Of a stretch of 64,000 nt of DNA, positions 18,214 through 25,852 are shown one piece after another. Made by a program: the position numbers and the translations under genes. How positions within the stretch are numbered: the first letter of the stretch is position 1; each line of letters starts with the position of its first letter. The notes under the pieces were generated by a model. The model saw only the letters and a program-made list of their open reading frames with translations. It was not told the origin of the DNA and did no database searches. Origin of the DNA: Candidatus Saccharibacteria bacterium oral taxon 488 (GTDB lineage: Bacteria > Patescibacteriota > Saccharimonadia > Saccharimonadales > Saccharimonadaceae); NCBI GenBank assembly GCA_013100825.1, contig CP040001.1, positions 829,661 through 893,660 of the forward strand. The letters run 5' to 3'.

Positions 18214-20296
18214 AATGCTCCCTCATGTCAAATTCAGCTTGCTTACCGTTATTCCACTGGGAAACTGGGCGCAAGAAACCAACCACCCGCGAGTAGACCT
18301 CAGTACTTTCGCCGCAATTCGGACAAGCCGGATGTTCGCCGACGATATAGCCGTGGTTAGCACAGATTGAGAAACTTGGCGTAAAGGTAAAGTACGGCAA
18401 TCTATAATTTTCGCAAATCGTTTTAACCAGTTTCTTCAGCGTCTGTGGATCATCCATACGCTCGCCCAGGAAGAAGTGAATCACCGTGCCGCCCGTGTAT
18501 TTAGTCTGCAAATTATCCTGCAAATCCATCAGCTCAAACAAATCATCAGTGTAATTGACCGGCAAATGGCTGGAATTGGTATAGAACGGATGCTTAACCG
18601 CAGCGCCGAGACCATTGGCAAAGTGCGCTCGGTCAGGGAAGCTGGCCTTATCAATCTGTGCCAAGCGGTAGGTCGTGCCCTCGGCTGGCGTCGCCTCCAG
18701 GTTGTAATTATTGCCCGTTTCTTTCTGGTACTCCACCAAGCGGTCGCGCATGAAGTCAAGCGTTTTCTCGGCAAACGCCTTACCCTTTTCAGTGCCAATA
18801 TCAACACCCAGCAAATTCAACGCCGCTTCATTTGTACCGATTAAACCGATGGTTGAGAAGTGATTTTTCCAATACTCATTGAAGCGCTTTTTAATATCGC
18901 GCAGGTAAAACTTGGTGTACGGGTACAGGCTGATATCCGAATCGGTCAGCTGCTCCAGCACCTTGCGCTTGGTCTCCAGACTGTCGCGCGCCATATCCAT
19001 CAGCTCGCCCAAGCCCTTGAAAAATTCTTTCTCGTTCTTTGATTTCAGTGCCAAGCGTGGCAGGTTAATCGTCACTACGCCGATCGAGCCAGTCATCGGA
19101 TTACTGCCAAACAAGCCGCCGCCGCGATACTCCAGCTGGCGATTGTCAATCCGCAAGCGACAGCACATCGAGCGCGCATCTTCTGGATCCATGTCGGAAT
19201 TGATGAAGTTCGAGAAGTACGGAATGCCATATTTGGCGCTGGCTTCCCAAAGATTTTCAATGACCGGATTATCCCAGTTGAAATCCTTGGTAATGTTGAC
19301 TGTCGGAATCGGGAAGGTAAAGACTCGGCCGTTGGCATCGCCCTCAGACAACACCCCGAGTAGCGCCTTATTAAGCATGTTCATCTCTTCTTGATAATCG
19401 CCGTAGTTAGTATCCTGCATCTCACCGCCGATAATCACCGGGTTGCCAGCCATGTGCTTCGGGCATTCCAAATCAAGCGTAATGTTGGTAAACGGCGTCT
19501 GGAAGCCAACCCGCGTTGGCACATTGACATTGAAGACGAATTCTTGCAGCGCTTGCTTAACCTCGTCATAGCTCAGCTTATCAGCGCGAATGAACGGCGC
19601 CAAGAGGGTGTCAAAGTCAGAGAACGCCTGAGCGCCAGCTGCCTCGCCTTGCAGAGTGTAAAAGAAATTGACCACCTGCCCAAGAGCTGAACGAAAATGC
19701 TTAGCCGGCTTGGAAGCAACTTTATTTTTAACGCCAGTGAAACCTTGGCGCAGTAAATCCATCAGATCCCAACCGACGCAGTAGACGCTCAGTAGATTCA
19801 GATCGTGAATATGCAAATCACCCTCTTTGTGCGCCCGGCCGATTTTCGGCGAATAGATTTTATCCAGCCAGTAGGTCTTGGTAATTTCCGCCGAAACGTA
19901 GTTATTCAGGCCCTGCAAACTATAGCCCATATTGGAATTTTCTTTGACTTTCCAGTCCAAGTTATTGACGTATTTATCGATCAAATCGACGTGCGCGTTG
20001 GATGTAATTTCACGCAGCTTTTTGTGCTGGTCGCGGTAGATAATGTAGGCTTTGGCAGTTTTCTTAAACTTGGAATCAATCAAAATATCCTCGACGACAT
20101 CCTGGATATCCTCGACACCCGGCAGACGTTTTTGGTTGCGGGTTTCTAGTACCGCCAGCACCTTGTCAGTCAATTTAACGGCCTGTTTGGCATCAAATTC
20201 GCCAGTCTCCAGGCCCGCCTTCTCGATGGCTTTCTCAATTTTTTTACGGTCAAATTTGACTGTGCGACCGTCGCGTTTTTTGATTGATTTATACAT
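18161..20296 (-). CDS. nrdD: Anaerobic ribonucleoside-triphosphate reductase NrdD
   Basis: A 711-residue class III reductase that makes dNTPs from NTPs without oxygen. An N-terminal ATP-cone (KKRDGRTVKFDRKKIEKAIE, about residues 4-95) would give allosteric control. The core has CVGWDLMDLLRQGF and the RSMCCRLRIDNRQ active-site cysteines. A C-terminal zinc site uses C645, C658 and C661, followed by the glycyl-radical loop SRVVGFLRP with G673. It leads the operon nrdD-nrdG-FNR-acidic protein. The ribosome-binding site is AAGGAGGGG. An upstream promoter carries paired NrdR-like boxes. No aerobic reductase is seen in the window. Confidence 0.96.
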   Translation of the reverse strand: MYKSIKKRDGRTVKFDRKKIEKAIEKAGLETGEFDAKQAVKLTDKVLAVLETRNQKRLPGVEDIQDVVEDILIDSKFKKTAKAYIIYRDQHKKLREITSNAHVDLIDKYVNNLDWKVKENSNMGYSLQGLNNYVSAEITKTYWLDKIYSPKIGRAHKEGDLHIHDLNLLSVYCVGWDLMDLLRQGFTGVKNKVASKPAKHFRSALGQVVNFFYTLQGEAAGAQAFSDFDTLLAPFIRADKLSYDEVKQALQEFVFNVNVPTRVGFQTPFTNITLDLECPKHMAGNPVIIGGEMQDTNYGDYQEEMNMLNKALLGVLSEGDANGRVFTFPIPTVNITKDFNWDNPVIENLWEASAKYGIPYFSNFINSDMDPEDARSMCCRLRIDNRQLEYRGGGLFGSNPMTGSIGVVTINLPRLALKSKNEKEFFKGLGELMDMARDSLETKRKVLEQLTDSDISLYPYTKFYLRDIKKRFNEYWKNHFSTIGLIGTNEAALNLLGVDIGTEKGKAFAEKTLDFMRDRLVEYQKETGNNYNLEATPAEGTTYRLAQIDKASFPDRAHFANGLGAAVKHPFYTNSSHLPVNYTDDLFELMDLQDNLQTKYTGGTVIHFFLGERMDDPQTLKKLVKTICENYRLPYFTFTPSFSICANHGYIVGEHPACPNCGESTEVYSRVVGFLRPVSQWNNGKQAEFDMREHYDDAAEHQRASAVAVPA

Positions 20297-20312
20297 ACCC
20301 CTCCTTATTCTG

Positions 20313-20356
20313 GCAACAACAAACCAGCCCCAACCTCCCCGAGGGGCTCGTGTTGC
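20313..20356 (-). other. Stem-loop in the nrdD 5' untranslated region
   Basis: On the minus strand GCAACA (20356-20351) can pair with TGTTGC (20318-20313), and inside it AGCCCC (20348-20343) with GGGGCT (20331-20326). It lies between the promoter and the AAGGAGGGG ribosome-binding site and has no T-run after it, so it is not an ordinary terminator. It may affect mRNA stability or translation. Confidence 0.45.
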
Positions 20357-20380
20357 AAAAAACGTTATTTATTTTCTAAA

Positions 20381-20394
20381 ACACCATATCTAGT
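20381..20394. promoter_or_regulatory. NrdR-like box 1 (ACACCATATCTAGT)
   Basis: Matches the known NrdR box ACACWATATMTWGT at 13 of 14 positions. It lies just downstream of the nrdD -10 box. A second box starts 32 bp away, three helical turns, the usual geometry for NrdR tandem sites. Confidence 0.7.
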
Positions 20395-20405
20395 GCTTAA
20401 TATAG

Positions 20406-20435
20406 AATATACACGCGATATATAGCGTTTGTCAA
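20406..20435 (-). promoter_or_regulatory. nrdD operon promoter
   Basis: Minus strand: -35 TTGACA at 20435-20430, 18-bp spacer, -10 TATATT at 20411-20406. NrdR-like box 2 lies in the spacer and box 1 just downstream of the -10, so a repressor there would block RNA polymerase. Confidence 0.7.
20413..20426. promoter_or_regulatory. NrdR-like box 2 (ACGCGATATATAGC)
   Basis: Matches the NrdR box consensus at 11 of 14 positions and starts 32 bp from box 1. NrdR binds as an ATP/dATP-sensing repressor to such pairs in front of ribonucleotide reductase genes; nrdR itself is not in this window. Confidence 0.6.
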
Positions 20436-20454
20436 CGAAAATACATTGTATTAT

Positions 20455-20994
20455 TTACATATGAGAGGCGGAAGTATTTGTTCCCTCTGGTAACGCCAAA
20501 ATGTCGCGGTAAATCATATCAACAATTTCTGCCTGAGCCAACTTCTCGCCAATTCGCTGCTCGCCTGGCACGTCCAAAACGTCCTGATCTTTCCACCACT
20601 GGCGCATCTCCGATTCGCCAAATTCATGAGCGTTTGGCTTAGTGGCGTGGCGGCGCACCGTTTCCTCAAATGATATGTCAAAATAATAAATCAATTTTTC
20701 GCCCTGAAAATCATTCAGCAGCCGATGCAGCATCGCGCCGTATTTTTTACGACTCAAAATACCTTCCAAAATCACCGTATAACCAACGTTATTGCCGTAC
20801 ATGCACAGATCATAAATCAGCTGAATCGCCGGGTTGCTTTCACTGTCTTTCACGCGAAGCATTTCTCGCCGCACCATATCCTGCGACACCAGCATCGTGC
20901 CGTAGCCTAGCTGACACTGGAGCAGGCGCGCCGTGCTGGTTTTACCGCAACCAGAATTACCACGAAGAATTATCAGCGGATGAGAGTTCGTCAT
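20455..20994 (-). CDS. P-loop kinase-like AAA_33 family protein
   Basis: A 179-residue protein beginning MTNSHPLIILRGNSGCGKTS, with Walker A GNSGCGKTS near residue 13. A second acidic segment is YTVILEGILSRKKYG, and a lid-like helix carries HATKPNAHEFGESEMRQWW. This fits the kinase/phosphotransferase branch (AAA_33, zeta-toxin or chloramphenicol-phosphotransferase-like). The substrate is unknown. The ATG has a TTGGAG ribosome-binding site and a TATAAT about 28 nt upstream. The stop lies about 20 bp beyond the nrdD -35 box. Confidence 0.7.
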   Translation of the reverse strand: MTNSHPLIILRGNSGCGKTSTARLLQCQLGYGTMLVSQDMVRREMLRVKDSESNPAIQLIYDLCMYGNNVGYTVILEGILSRKKYGAMLHRLLNDFQGEKLIYYFDISFEETVRRHATKPNAHEFGESEMRQWWKDQDVLDVPGEQRIGEKLAQAEIVDMIYRDILALPEGTNTSASHM

Positions 20995-21036
20995 GTACGC
21001 TCCAACAAATCATAGATTATAACGACAGTCTCCGTA

Positions 21037-21816
21037 TTACACCCCCGTGTCTCGCCGACAAAATCCGATCACCGCCACGCCGAGTGCCGCCAAACTCACA
21101 CAAATTAAAACTACCAGTTTCCCCAAGTCCAACCCGTCCATCAAAGTACCTGGGATGTTGTAGTAATGAATGAGCGACCAAACGTCGTAATCTTTCCAAC
21201 TTTCGATCAGTTTGGCGGTAATCGACAGGGCGTACATTGCTAGAAAAATTAGACTACCAACGCCGACAGCCAGCCCGCGCCTACCTGTCACTGTCTGAGT
21301 GACAAAGGTGAGACTGCCAAAACTAAGCCCCAAAAACCACAAACTCACACAAGCCCCGACAACGTGCGCGAGATTTGGGTGAAAGTCAAACAGCGGACCG
21401 ATGAACGCAATAGTCATACATAACAGCACGGGAGGAATCACCAACAATCCCGCCATCGCCGCATATTTCTGCAATACAATCGTCACGCGAGTTCGTCGAC
21501 TAGCGAGCAGCAACTCCAATGTCCCCGAATCTTCTTCCCGGCCAATTACCCCAGCACCCAAAATGATCGCCGTAATCACCACCCCGACCATCGCCACCAG
21601 TGGAAATAGCTCAATGCTCAGCCAGCCTTCTGGCGTGGTGCCAATCGCCAAGTCGCCAACCACCGCTTTCATGCCAGCCGGCATCACGCTGACAAACGGG
21701 CTTAATTGATCGCTAAATTTATTGAACAGCGCCGAAAACAACACCGCCACAACACTAATACCAATACCCAAAAACAGCGGCAACTTATAATTTTGCCGCA
21801 CCGTCTGCCACATCAT
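21037..21816 (-). CDS. ABC-2 type transporter permease
   Basis: A 259-residue integral membrane protein with about six hydrophobic segments (for example PLFLGIGISVVAVLFSALF, then MVGVVITAIILGAGVI and LAVGVGSLIFLAMYAL). The conserved cytoplasmic stretch REEDSGTLELLLASRRTRV is characteristic of ABC-2 permeases of the drug/lipid exporter kind. Its start overlaps the stop of the ATPase gene by 4 nt, so the two form one exporter. The substrate is unknown; antimicrobial-peptide or drug efflux is common for such pairs. Confidence 0.85.
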   Translation of the reverse strand: MMWQTVRQNYKLPLFLGIGISVVAVLFSALFNKFSDQLSPFVSVMPAGMKAVVGDLAIGTTPEGWLSIELFPLVAMVGVVITAIILGAGVIGREEDSGTLELLLASRRTRVTIVLQKYAAMAGLLVIPPVLLCMTIAFIGPLFDFHPNLAHVVGACVSLWFLGLSFGSLTFVTQTVTGRRGLAVGVGSLIFLAMYALSITAKLIESWKDYDVWSLIHYYNIPGTLMDGLDLGKLVVLICVSLAALGVAVIGFCRRDTGV

Positions 21817-22718
21817 CGCTTTGCCTCCTCGCCTTCATAATACCGCATGAATAATTCTTCTAGTTCTAGCTCTGATTCTCGCAATAGTTTTGGTTTGTAT
21901 TCGGCTATGAACGAGACAAACTCCGTCGCGTCGCCCTTGACGGTAAATTCGTATTCGTCGCCACGGTGCTGAACGTCGGTGATGGACGGTAGTTTTCTGG
22001 CTGCCGCTAGGGACGGTTTTTTGGCAAAGGTCACAATGTAGCGGTGTGTTGACAGGTGCTTCATGGTCGCGATGTGTTCAATGGCTATCAATTTTCCATC
22101 ACGAATAAAACCGGCACGGTGGCAAATTTTTTGCACTTCAGCCAGATCGTGACTACTGACAAATACTGTGGCGCCTTGCCCAGAAACTTCGCGCACCAAC
22201 TCGTAAAACACCTGCTTCATCAGCGGATCCAGCCCGCTGGTCGGCTCATCCAAAATCAATAGTTTCGGGCGGTGTATAAAAGCTTGAATCAGGCCAATTT
22301 TCTGACGATTACCCTTGGAAAGCTGGCGAATCGGCCGATCCAGCACCGCCTCAAAACACTCAGCCAATTCATCAACATAGTGCCAATCAACCTTCCGACC
22401 CGTCCGCGCCAAAAACTTCAGCAATTTCCGACCAGTCATAGTTTCATACAGGGCGATATCGCCCGCCAGATACCCAACCTGATCATGAAGCGCCGCTCGT
22501 TCCTTAGAATTCCGGCCGCCCAGCAATTCTACCCAGCCGTCCGTCGGCCTCAAGAAATCCATCACCGACCGAATCGTTGTACTTTTACCCGCACCATTCG
22601 GTCCAAGAAAACCAAACACCTCGCCTTCATGCAGCTCCAGCGACACATTGTTGACTGCCAGCTTATGCCCAAAGCGCTTGGTCAGCCCGTGTAACATCAG
22701 CGGTGAAGTATCACTCAT
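21813..22718 (-). CDS. ABC transporter ATP-binding protein
   Basis: A 301-residue ATPase. Walker A FLGPNGAGKSTTIRS, signature LSKGNRQKIGLIQAF, Walker B LLILDEPTSGLDP, and the switch histidine in FVSSHDLAEVQ are all present. The C-terminal extension (about 215-301) is typical of the DrrA/CcmA-like branch that partners with ABC-2 permeases. The ribosome-binding site is AAGGAG before ATG 22718. It is cotranscribed with the permease and lies beside an OmpR-type two-component system, an arrangement often seen for sensor-controlled exporters. Confidence 0.92.
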   Translation of the reverse strand: MSDTSPLMLHGLTKRFGHKLAVNNVSLELHEGEVFGFLGPNGAGKSTTIRSVMDFLRPTDGWVELLGGRNSKERAALHDQVGYLAGDIALYETMTGRKLLKFLARTGRKVDWHYVDELAECFEAVLDRPIRQLSKGNRQKIGLIQAFIHRPKLLILDEPTSGLDPLMKQVFYELVREVSGQGATVFVSSHDLAEVQKICHRAGFIRDGKLIAIEHIATMKHLSTHRYIVTFAKKPSLAAARKLPSITDVQHRGDEYEFTVKGDATEFVSFIAEYKPKLLRESELELEELFMRYYEGEEAKR

Positions 22719-22835
22719 AGCGACTCCTTATGGTCATCATTTGCTATAGTTTCAGTATATCGCATGGTAGGCTTTTACGCCACCAGATCAAAACGTAACT
22801 TTCTTTAATTGCAAGTAGTATCAGCCAGCCAACCC

Positions 22836-23804
22836 TCAGAAATGCAAGCTGAAGGTAGAGCCCTGACCCGCTTCGCTTTTAACGCTCAATTGATAACCGT
22901 TTTTGTCAGCCACCGCCTTAGCGATAGCTAGCCCGAGTCCATAGCCCGAACCATGCCCACGCGTACGCGCTTCATCACTACGATAAAATCTGTCGAAAAT
23001 TTTCGCCTGGTCTTGTTTGGCGATGCCAATGCCTTGGTCGACAACTGAGAGAGTTTGGCCGTCCAGCCGAATGACTACTGTACCACCTAGTGGCGAATAT
23101 TTGATGGCATTATCGATCAGCGTACCCAAAATTTGCGTCACCGCCGCGACTGCGACCGTGTGCGTTACTGACGGCACTTGCATATCTAGCACTACTTGTT
23201 TTTTGTCAGCCACCGGCTGATAGCGATCAACCGTGTCGCGGACAAGTTTCGCCATATCGACCGCCTGTTTTTCAATCTGCTGATTATCGACCTGGGTAAG
23301 TTGCAACAAATTGTCCGTCAGCTCACGCAATTTTTCAACCTCGTCAATATTGCGCTGATATACCGCTCTCGCCTTTTTCTCATCCAGCGTTTTTTTGCGT
23401 AGCGCCACTTCGTTGGTGGTCATTAGCGCCGTCAGTGGCGTCCGCAGCTCGTGACTAGCATCCGACACAAATTGCACCTGGGCCCGCATTGCTCGCTCAA
23501 TCGGCGTCAAGGTTCGCCGCGCCAACAGCAAACTCAACCAATACCCAATCAACAACATCACGCCGTTCAGCACTATCAATGACATAACGACCGACCCACG
23601 GGTTTCGCGGTTGCGCTGCTCCAGGCGGCGACTAAACTGACGTTCGACGAGCTCTGGTGGCTGCTGAGCATGTTCGCTCGGCGGCAATGGACGATTTAAT
23701 TGCACAGAAGTGATGGCATAAATAATCACACTAAAGGCTAGCGACAGCGTCATAATCACCGCCAAGTAGCTCAGCGCTAGACGCCTAACGCGCTGCTGTT
23801 TCAT
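22836..23804 (-). CDS. Membrane sensor histidine kinase
   Basis: A 322-residue kinase with TM1 (about residues 9-33), a short extracytoplasmic loop of about 40 residues rich in Pro, Glu and Arg, and TM2 (71-95). The dimerisation box is FVSDASHELRTPLTAL with phosphorylated H118. The ATPase has LGTLIDNAIKYSP (N box), DQGIGIAKQDQAKIFDRFYR (G1/F) and GYGLGLAIAKAV (G2). There is no HAMP or PAS domain of normal length. The small loop suggests intramembrane or envelope-stress sensing. The start overlaps the response-regulator stop by 4 nt. Confidence 0.93.
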   Translation of the reverse strand: MKQQRVRRLALSYLAVIMTLSLAFSVIIYAITSVQLNRPLPPSEHAQQPPELVERQFSRRLEQRNRETRGSVVMSLIVLNGVMLLIGYWLSLLLARRTLTPIERAMRAQVQFVSDASHELRTPLTALMTTNEVALRKKTLDEKKARAVYQRNIDEVEKLRELTDNLLQLTQVDNQQIEKQAVDMAKLVRDTVDRYQPVADKKQVVLDMQVPSVTHTVAVAAVTQILGTLIDNAIKYSPLGGTVVIRLDGQTLSVVDQGIGIAKQDQAKIFDRFYRSDEARTRGHGSGYGLGLAIAKAVADKNGYQLSVKSEAGQGSTFSLHF

Positions 23805-24475
23805 GACTTATCCTCCAGTTTATAGCCAAAGCCTGGGACGGTGTGAATCAATTTTGAGCTAAACGGTTTGTCGATTTTCCGGCGCAAAAACATGATGAAC
23901 AGTTCAACATTGTTCGGCAACACATCAGCATCAAAATCCCACACGTGCGAGATGATTTGCTCTTTGGACAAAACCTTGCCAGCGTTGCGCATCAGATATT
24001 CCAAGACGCCGTACTCTTTGGCGGTCAAGTTAATTTCCTGATTCGCCCGCATTACTTTTTTCAGACTCGGATCAAGCGTCAAATCACCAACCCGCAAGAC
24101 TTCTTCCAACTTCTCGTTCGGACGACGCAGCAATGCCCGCAGACGCGCCAACAACACCTCAAAGCTAAACGGCTTCGCCAAATAATCATCAGCGCCCATA
24201 TCCAAGCCTTCGACAATATCCCGCTCGGCATCACGCGCTGTCAACATCAAAATCGGCGTCTGATTACCGTCTTTGCGTAGCGCCCGACAGACCTCATAGC
24301 CATTCATTTCCGGCAGCATCACGTCAAGAATAATCACGTCGTACTCGTCCGCCGTCGCCGTCCGATAACCCTCGTCGCCATCATGCGCCACATCAACCGC
24401 ATAGGCTTCATCTTCCAAGCCTTCTTTCAGCGACTGGGCAATCGCCGTGTCATCTTCTACTAGTAAAATTCTCAT
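23801..24475 (-). CDS. OmpR/PhoB-family response regulator
   Basis: A 224-residue regulator. The receiver domain has acidic pocket EDD (7-9), phosphoacceptor D51 in VIILDVMLPEMNGYE, MLTARDAERD and the AKPF lysine. The C-terminal winged helix ends HVWDFDADVLPNNVELFIMF, LIHTVPGFGYKLE. Members of this family bind direct repeats with an 11-bp period. Three promoters in this window carry such repeats (27603-27619, 30991-31007, 33226-33242), so this protein is a candidate regulator for them; that link is inferred. Confidence 0.95.
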   Translation of the reverse strand: MRILLVEDDTAIAQSLKEGLEDEAYAVDVAHDGDEGYRTATADEYDVIILDVMLPEMNGYEVCRALRKDGNQTPILMLTARDAERDIVEGLDMGADDYLAKPFSFEVLLARLRALLRRPNEKLEEVLRVGDLTLDPSLKKVMRANQEINLTAKEYGVLEYLMRNAGKVLSKEQIISHVWDFDADVLPNNVELFIMFLRRKIDKPFSSKLIHTVPGFGYKLEDKS

Positions 24476-24550
24476 TAGCTAACTATCCTCTTTTTCAACT
24501 TTAGCACAGGCATCTGAAAAATTGCTTAAAGCTCACCACTCAAAAGTCGC

Positions 24551-25008
24551 TTAGTCGCCGCAACGAATGACAATTCTAGTACCATCTCCCGCTACAATCC
24601 TACACTTGCCACCGACAGGATACGTGAACTTCGGGTCAGTGGGGCCAAAATCGCATGATTGAGAACGGTGATATCAGAAAAGCCACCAAAGATCTTCGGA
24701 TTATCTTTAATAATTTGCCAGTCAATTTTACCAAGCAACTGATTTGAATTGAATCCGCCAATCGCCGCCAAAACACACTTCACGTTTTCGTCCATAAATG
24801 CTTCGTGTAAATCTTCAACCTTTTCGTCGTCCGTCGGGCAGCCTCGCTGATCCCGAGAAAAAGCATTTTTACTAAACGTAACCCTTAGTCCAAGCGATTC
24901 TAGTGCTGCTTTAGCTCGCTCCAAAACCCCTTTATCAATATCGCTCGCTGAACGTGCCGGTGCAACTACCCTCACTTCATCGCCTGGCTTTAATTTATCT
25001 GGTATCAT
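24551..25008 (-). pseudogene. S66 (LD-carboxypeptidase/MccF-like) gene with internal out-of-frame deletion
   Basis: The N-terminal 120 or so codons match S66 peptidases: MIPDKLKPGDEVRVVAPARS, LGLRVTFSKNAFSRD, DENVKCVLAAIGGFNSNQLL, and IFGGFSDITVLNHAI. The frame then runs into stop 24592. In another frame immediately after, GPTDPKFTYPVGGKCRIVAG to stop 24551 matches the C-terminal end of the same family. So roughly the middle half, including the catalytic Ser and Glu/His region, has been deleted out of frame near 24645-24660. A full-length member would be 300-350 residues. MccF-type members cleave microcin-C-like antibiotics; LD-carboxypeptidases trim murein peptides. The remnant cannot be active. 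Confidence 0.75.
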
Positions 25009-25036
25009 ATATTTTCTTTCCTAAAATTAATCAATC

Positions 25037-25056
25037 AAAAAACCTCCCGCAGGAGG
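25037..25056 (-). terminator. Attenuator terminator before the S66 remnant
   Basis: Minus strand: CCTCC, TGCG loop, GGAGG, then six T. It stands between the leader peptide and the S66 start codon and shares its 5' arm with a competing antiterminator stem. Confidence 0.7.
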
Positions 25057-25084
25057 CATAAAACAGCAATAAAACACCTCCTGC
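25049..25084 (-). promoter_or_regulatory. Antiterminator stem competing with the S66 attenuator
   Basis: Minus strand GCAGGAGG (25084-25077) pairs perfectly with CCTCCTGC (25056-25049). This 8-bp stem uses the same CCTCC that the terminator needs, so the two hairpins are mutually exclusive. The first arm begins directly after the leader-peptide stop codon. Confidence 0.65.
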
Positions 25085-25126
25085 TTACACGTGGAGATGA
25101 TGATGGATTGAGAGTAAATTCATCAT
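25085..25126 (-). CDS. His-rich leader peptide (MMNLLSIHHHLHV)
   Basis: A 13-codon frame, ATG ATG AAT ... CAT CAT CAT CTC CAC GTG TAA, ending one base before the antiterminator arm. Four of the last six sense codons are His. A -10-like TATGAT (25143-25138) lies 11 nt upstream of the ATG, so the transcript would have almost no leader before it. The layout (short peptide with tandem identical codons, antiterminator, terminator) is that of ribosome-mediated attenuation as in his/trp operons. A ribosome finishing the peptide would cover the antiterminator; one stalled at the His codons would leave it free. Confidence 0.55.
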   Translation of the reverse strand: MMNLLSIHHHLHV

Positions 25127-25157
25127 AGTTTCAGCATATCATAGCCTTACTGAAAGA

Positions 25158-25532
25158 TTAAAGCGATAAGCAAATTTCCACTGCTAGCACGCCATAATGT
25201 TTTTGGTCGGCAGCGGAATAATATTTGTTGTATTCGGCAGCGGCAGCTTCGGCACTGGTGGCATGCGGAATAACACGGTGGTAACCCTCGGCCTGCACCA
25301 TTTCTAAAAAGGAATTGTAGTGGCGGATGGCGATAATCTCCACGCGTGCTTGATCTGGTTTGCCGTCGTGTAGTATTCCTTCGGCATCGCGAACATCGCG
25401 ACGCAGGTGAATCTTATCGCCGACTCGGTACTCGGCAAATTTTCCGCGATTCAATCGACCTTCAACCGTCTTCCGCCCGGCGATAATATCGTCAAGTAAT
25501 TTTGATTCTCGTCCTGAGTGCCAGATTTTCAT
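25158..25532 (-). CDS. ASCH-domain protein
   Basis: A 124-residue protein starting MKIWHSGRESKLLDDIIAGR. The ASCH signature is TVEGRLNRGKFAEYRVGDKI, with VEIIAIRHYNSFLEMVQAEG later and VLAVEICLSL at the end. ASCH domains are PUA-like folds thought to bind RNA or modified nucleosides; one member is an N4-acetylcytidine amidohydrolase. The TAGGA ribosome-binding site precedes ATG 25532. It is single-copy and monocistronic, upstream of the leader peptide. Family is sure, function inferred. Confidence 0.85.
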   Translation of the reverse strand: MKIWHSGRESKLLDDIIAGRKTVEGRLNRGKFAEYRVGDKIHLRRDVRDAEGILHDGKPDQARVEIIAIRHYNSFLEMVQAEGYHRVIPHATSAEAAAAEYNKYYSAADQKHYGVLAVEICLSL

Positions 25533-25676
25533 AATTCCTACAGTGTTGTATCTTTTTTATAGTTTTTCTTAACTTCTTGCCAACAGCGATGCCATAGAAT
25601 TATAGCACAGCCTATAAAAGTGTTTCTACTAGTCATGCCTACCAAACTACAATAAAATCTTTAGATTAGGCAAATC

Positions 25677-25810
25677 TTAAACAGCCATCGCCTGCGCTTC
25701 CGGCCAAATTCTCTGCACTAGTCGTTTGCCGCGCGTGGTTAGCCGCACCCAAGCATCGCCATAAGCTTGGTCAATCGCCATCAATCCTTGGACATCACGA
25801 ATCTACCAAC
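25677..25810 (-). pseudogene. 3' fragment of a duplicated small winged-helix gene
   Basis: Reads (minus) GLMAIDQAYGDAWVRLTTRG, KRLVQRIWPEAQAMAV, stop. It is nearly identical to the C-terminus of the intact gene at 27282-27554 (GLMAIDQVYGDAWVRLTARG...). About 105 nt align with roughly 17 differences. Homology decays with a frameshift near 25795-25810 and no start remains. Together with the intact copy it flanks the TetR/oxidoreductase cassette in direct orientation. Confidence 0.8.
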
Positions 25811-25823
25811 AGCCACCCTTCTA

Positions 25824-25852
25824 TTGACACGATGGTCATAATTCGATACGAT
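25824..25852 (+). promoter_or_regulatory. Promoter of the tetR-like cassette
   Basis: -35 TTGACA (25824-25829), 17-bp spacer, -10 TACGAT (25847-25852). The palindromic operator begins inside the -10 box. Confidence 0.7.

Noticed and set aside
25568..25610. Tiny frame MASLLARS after a TATAAT upstream of the ASCH gene, considered as a second leader peptide
   Set aside because: No codon bias, no terminator/antiterminator pair follows, and the -10 to ATG distance is only 3 nt.
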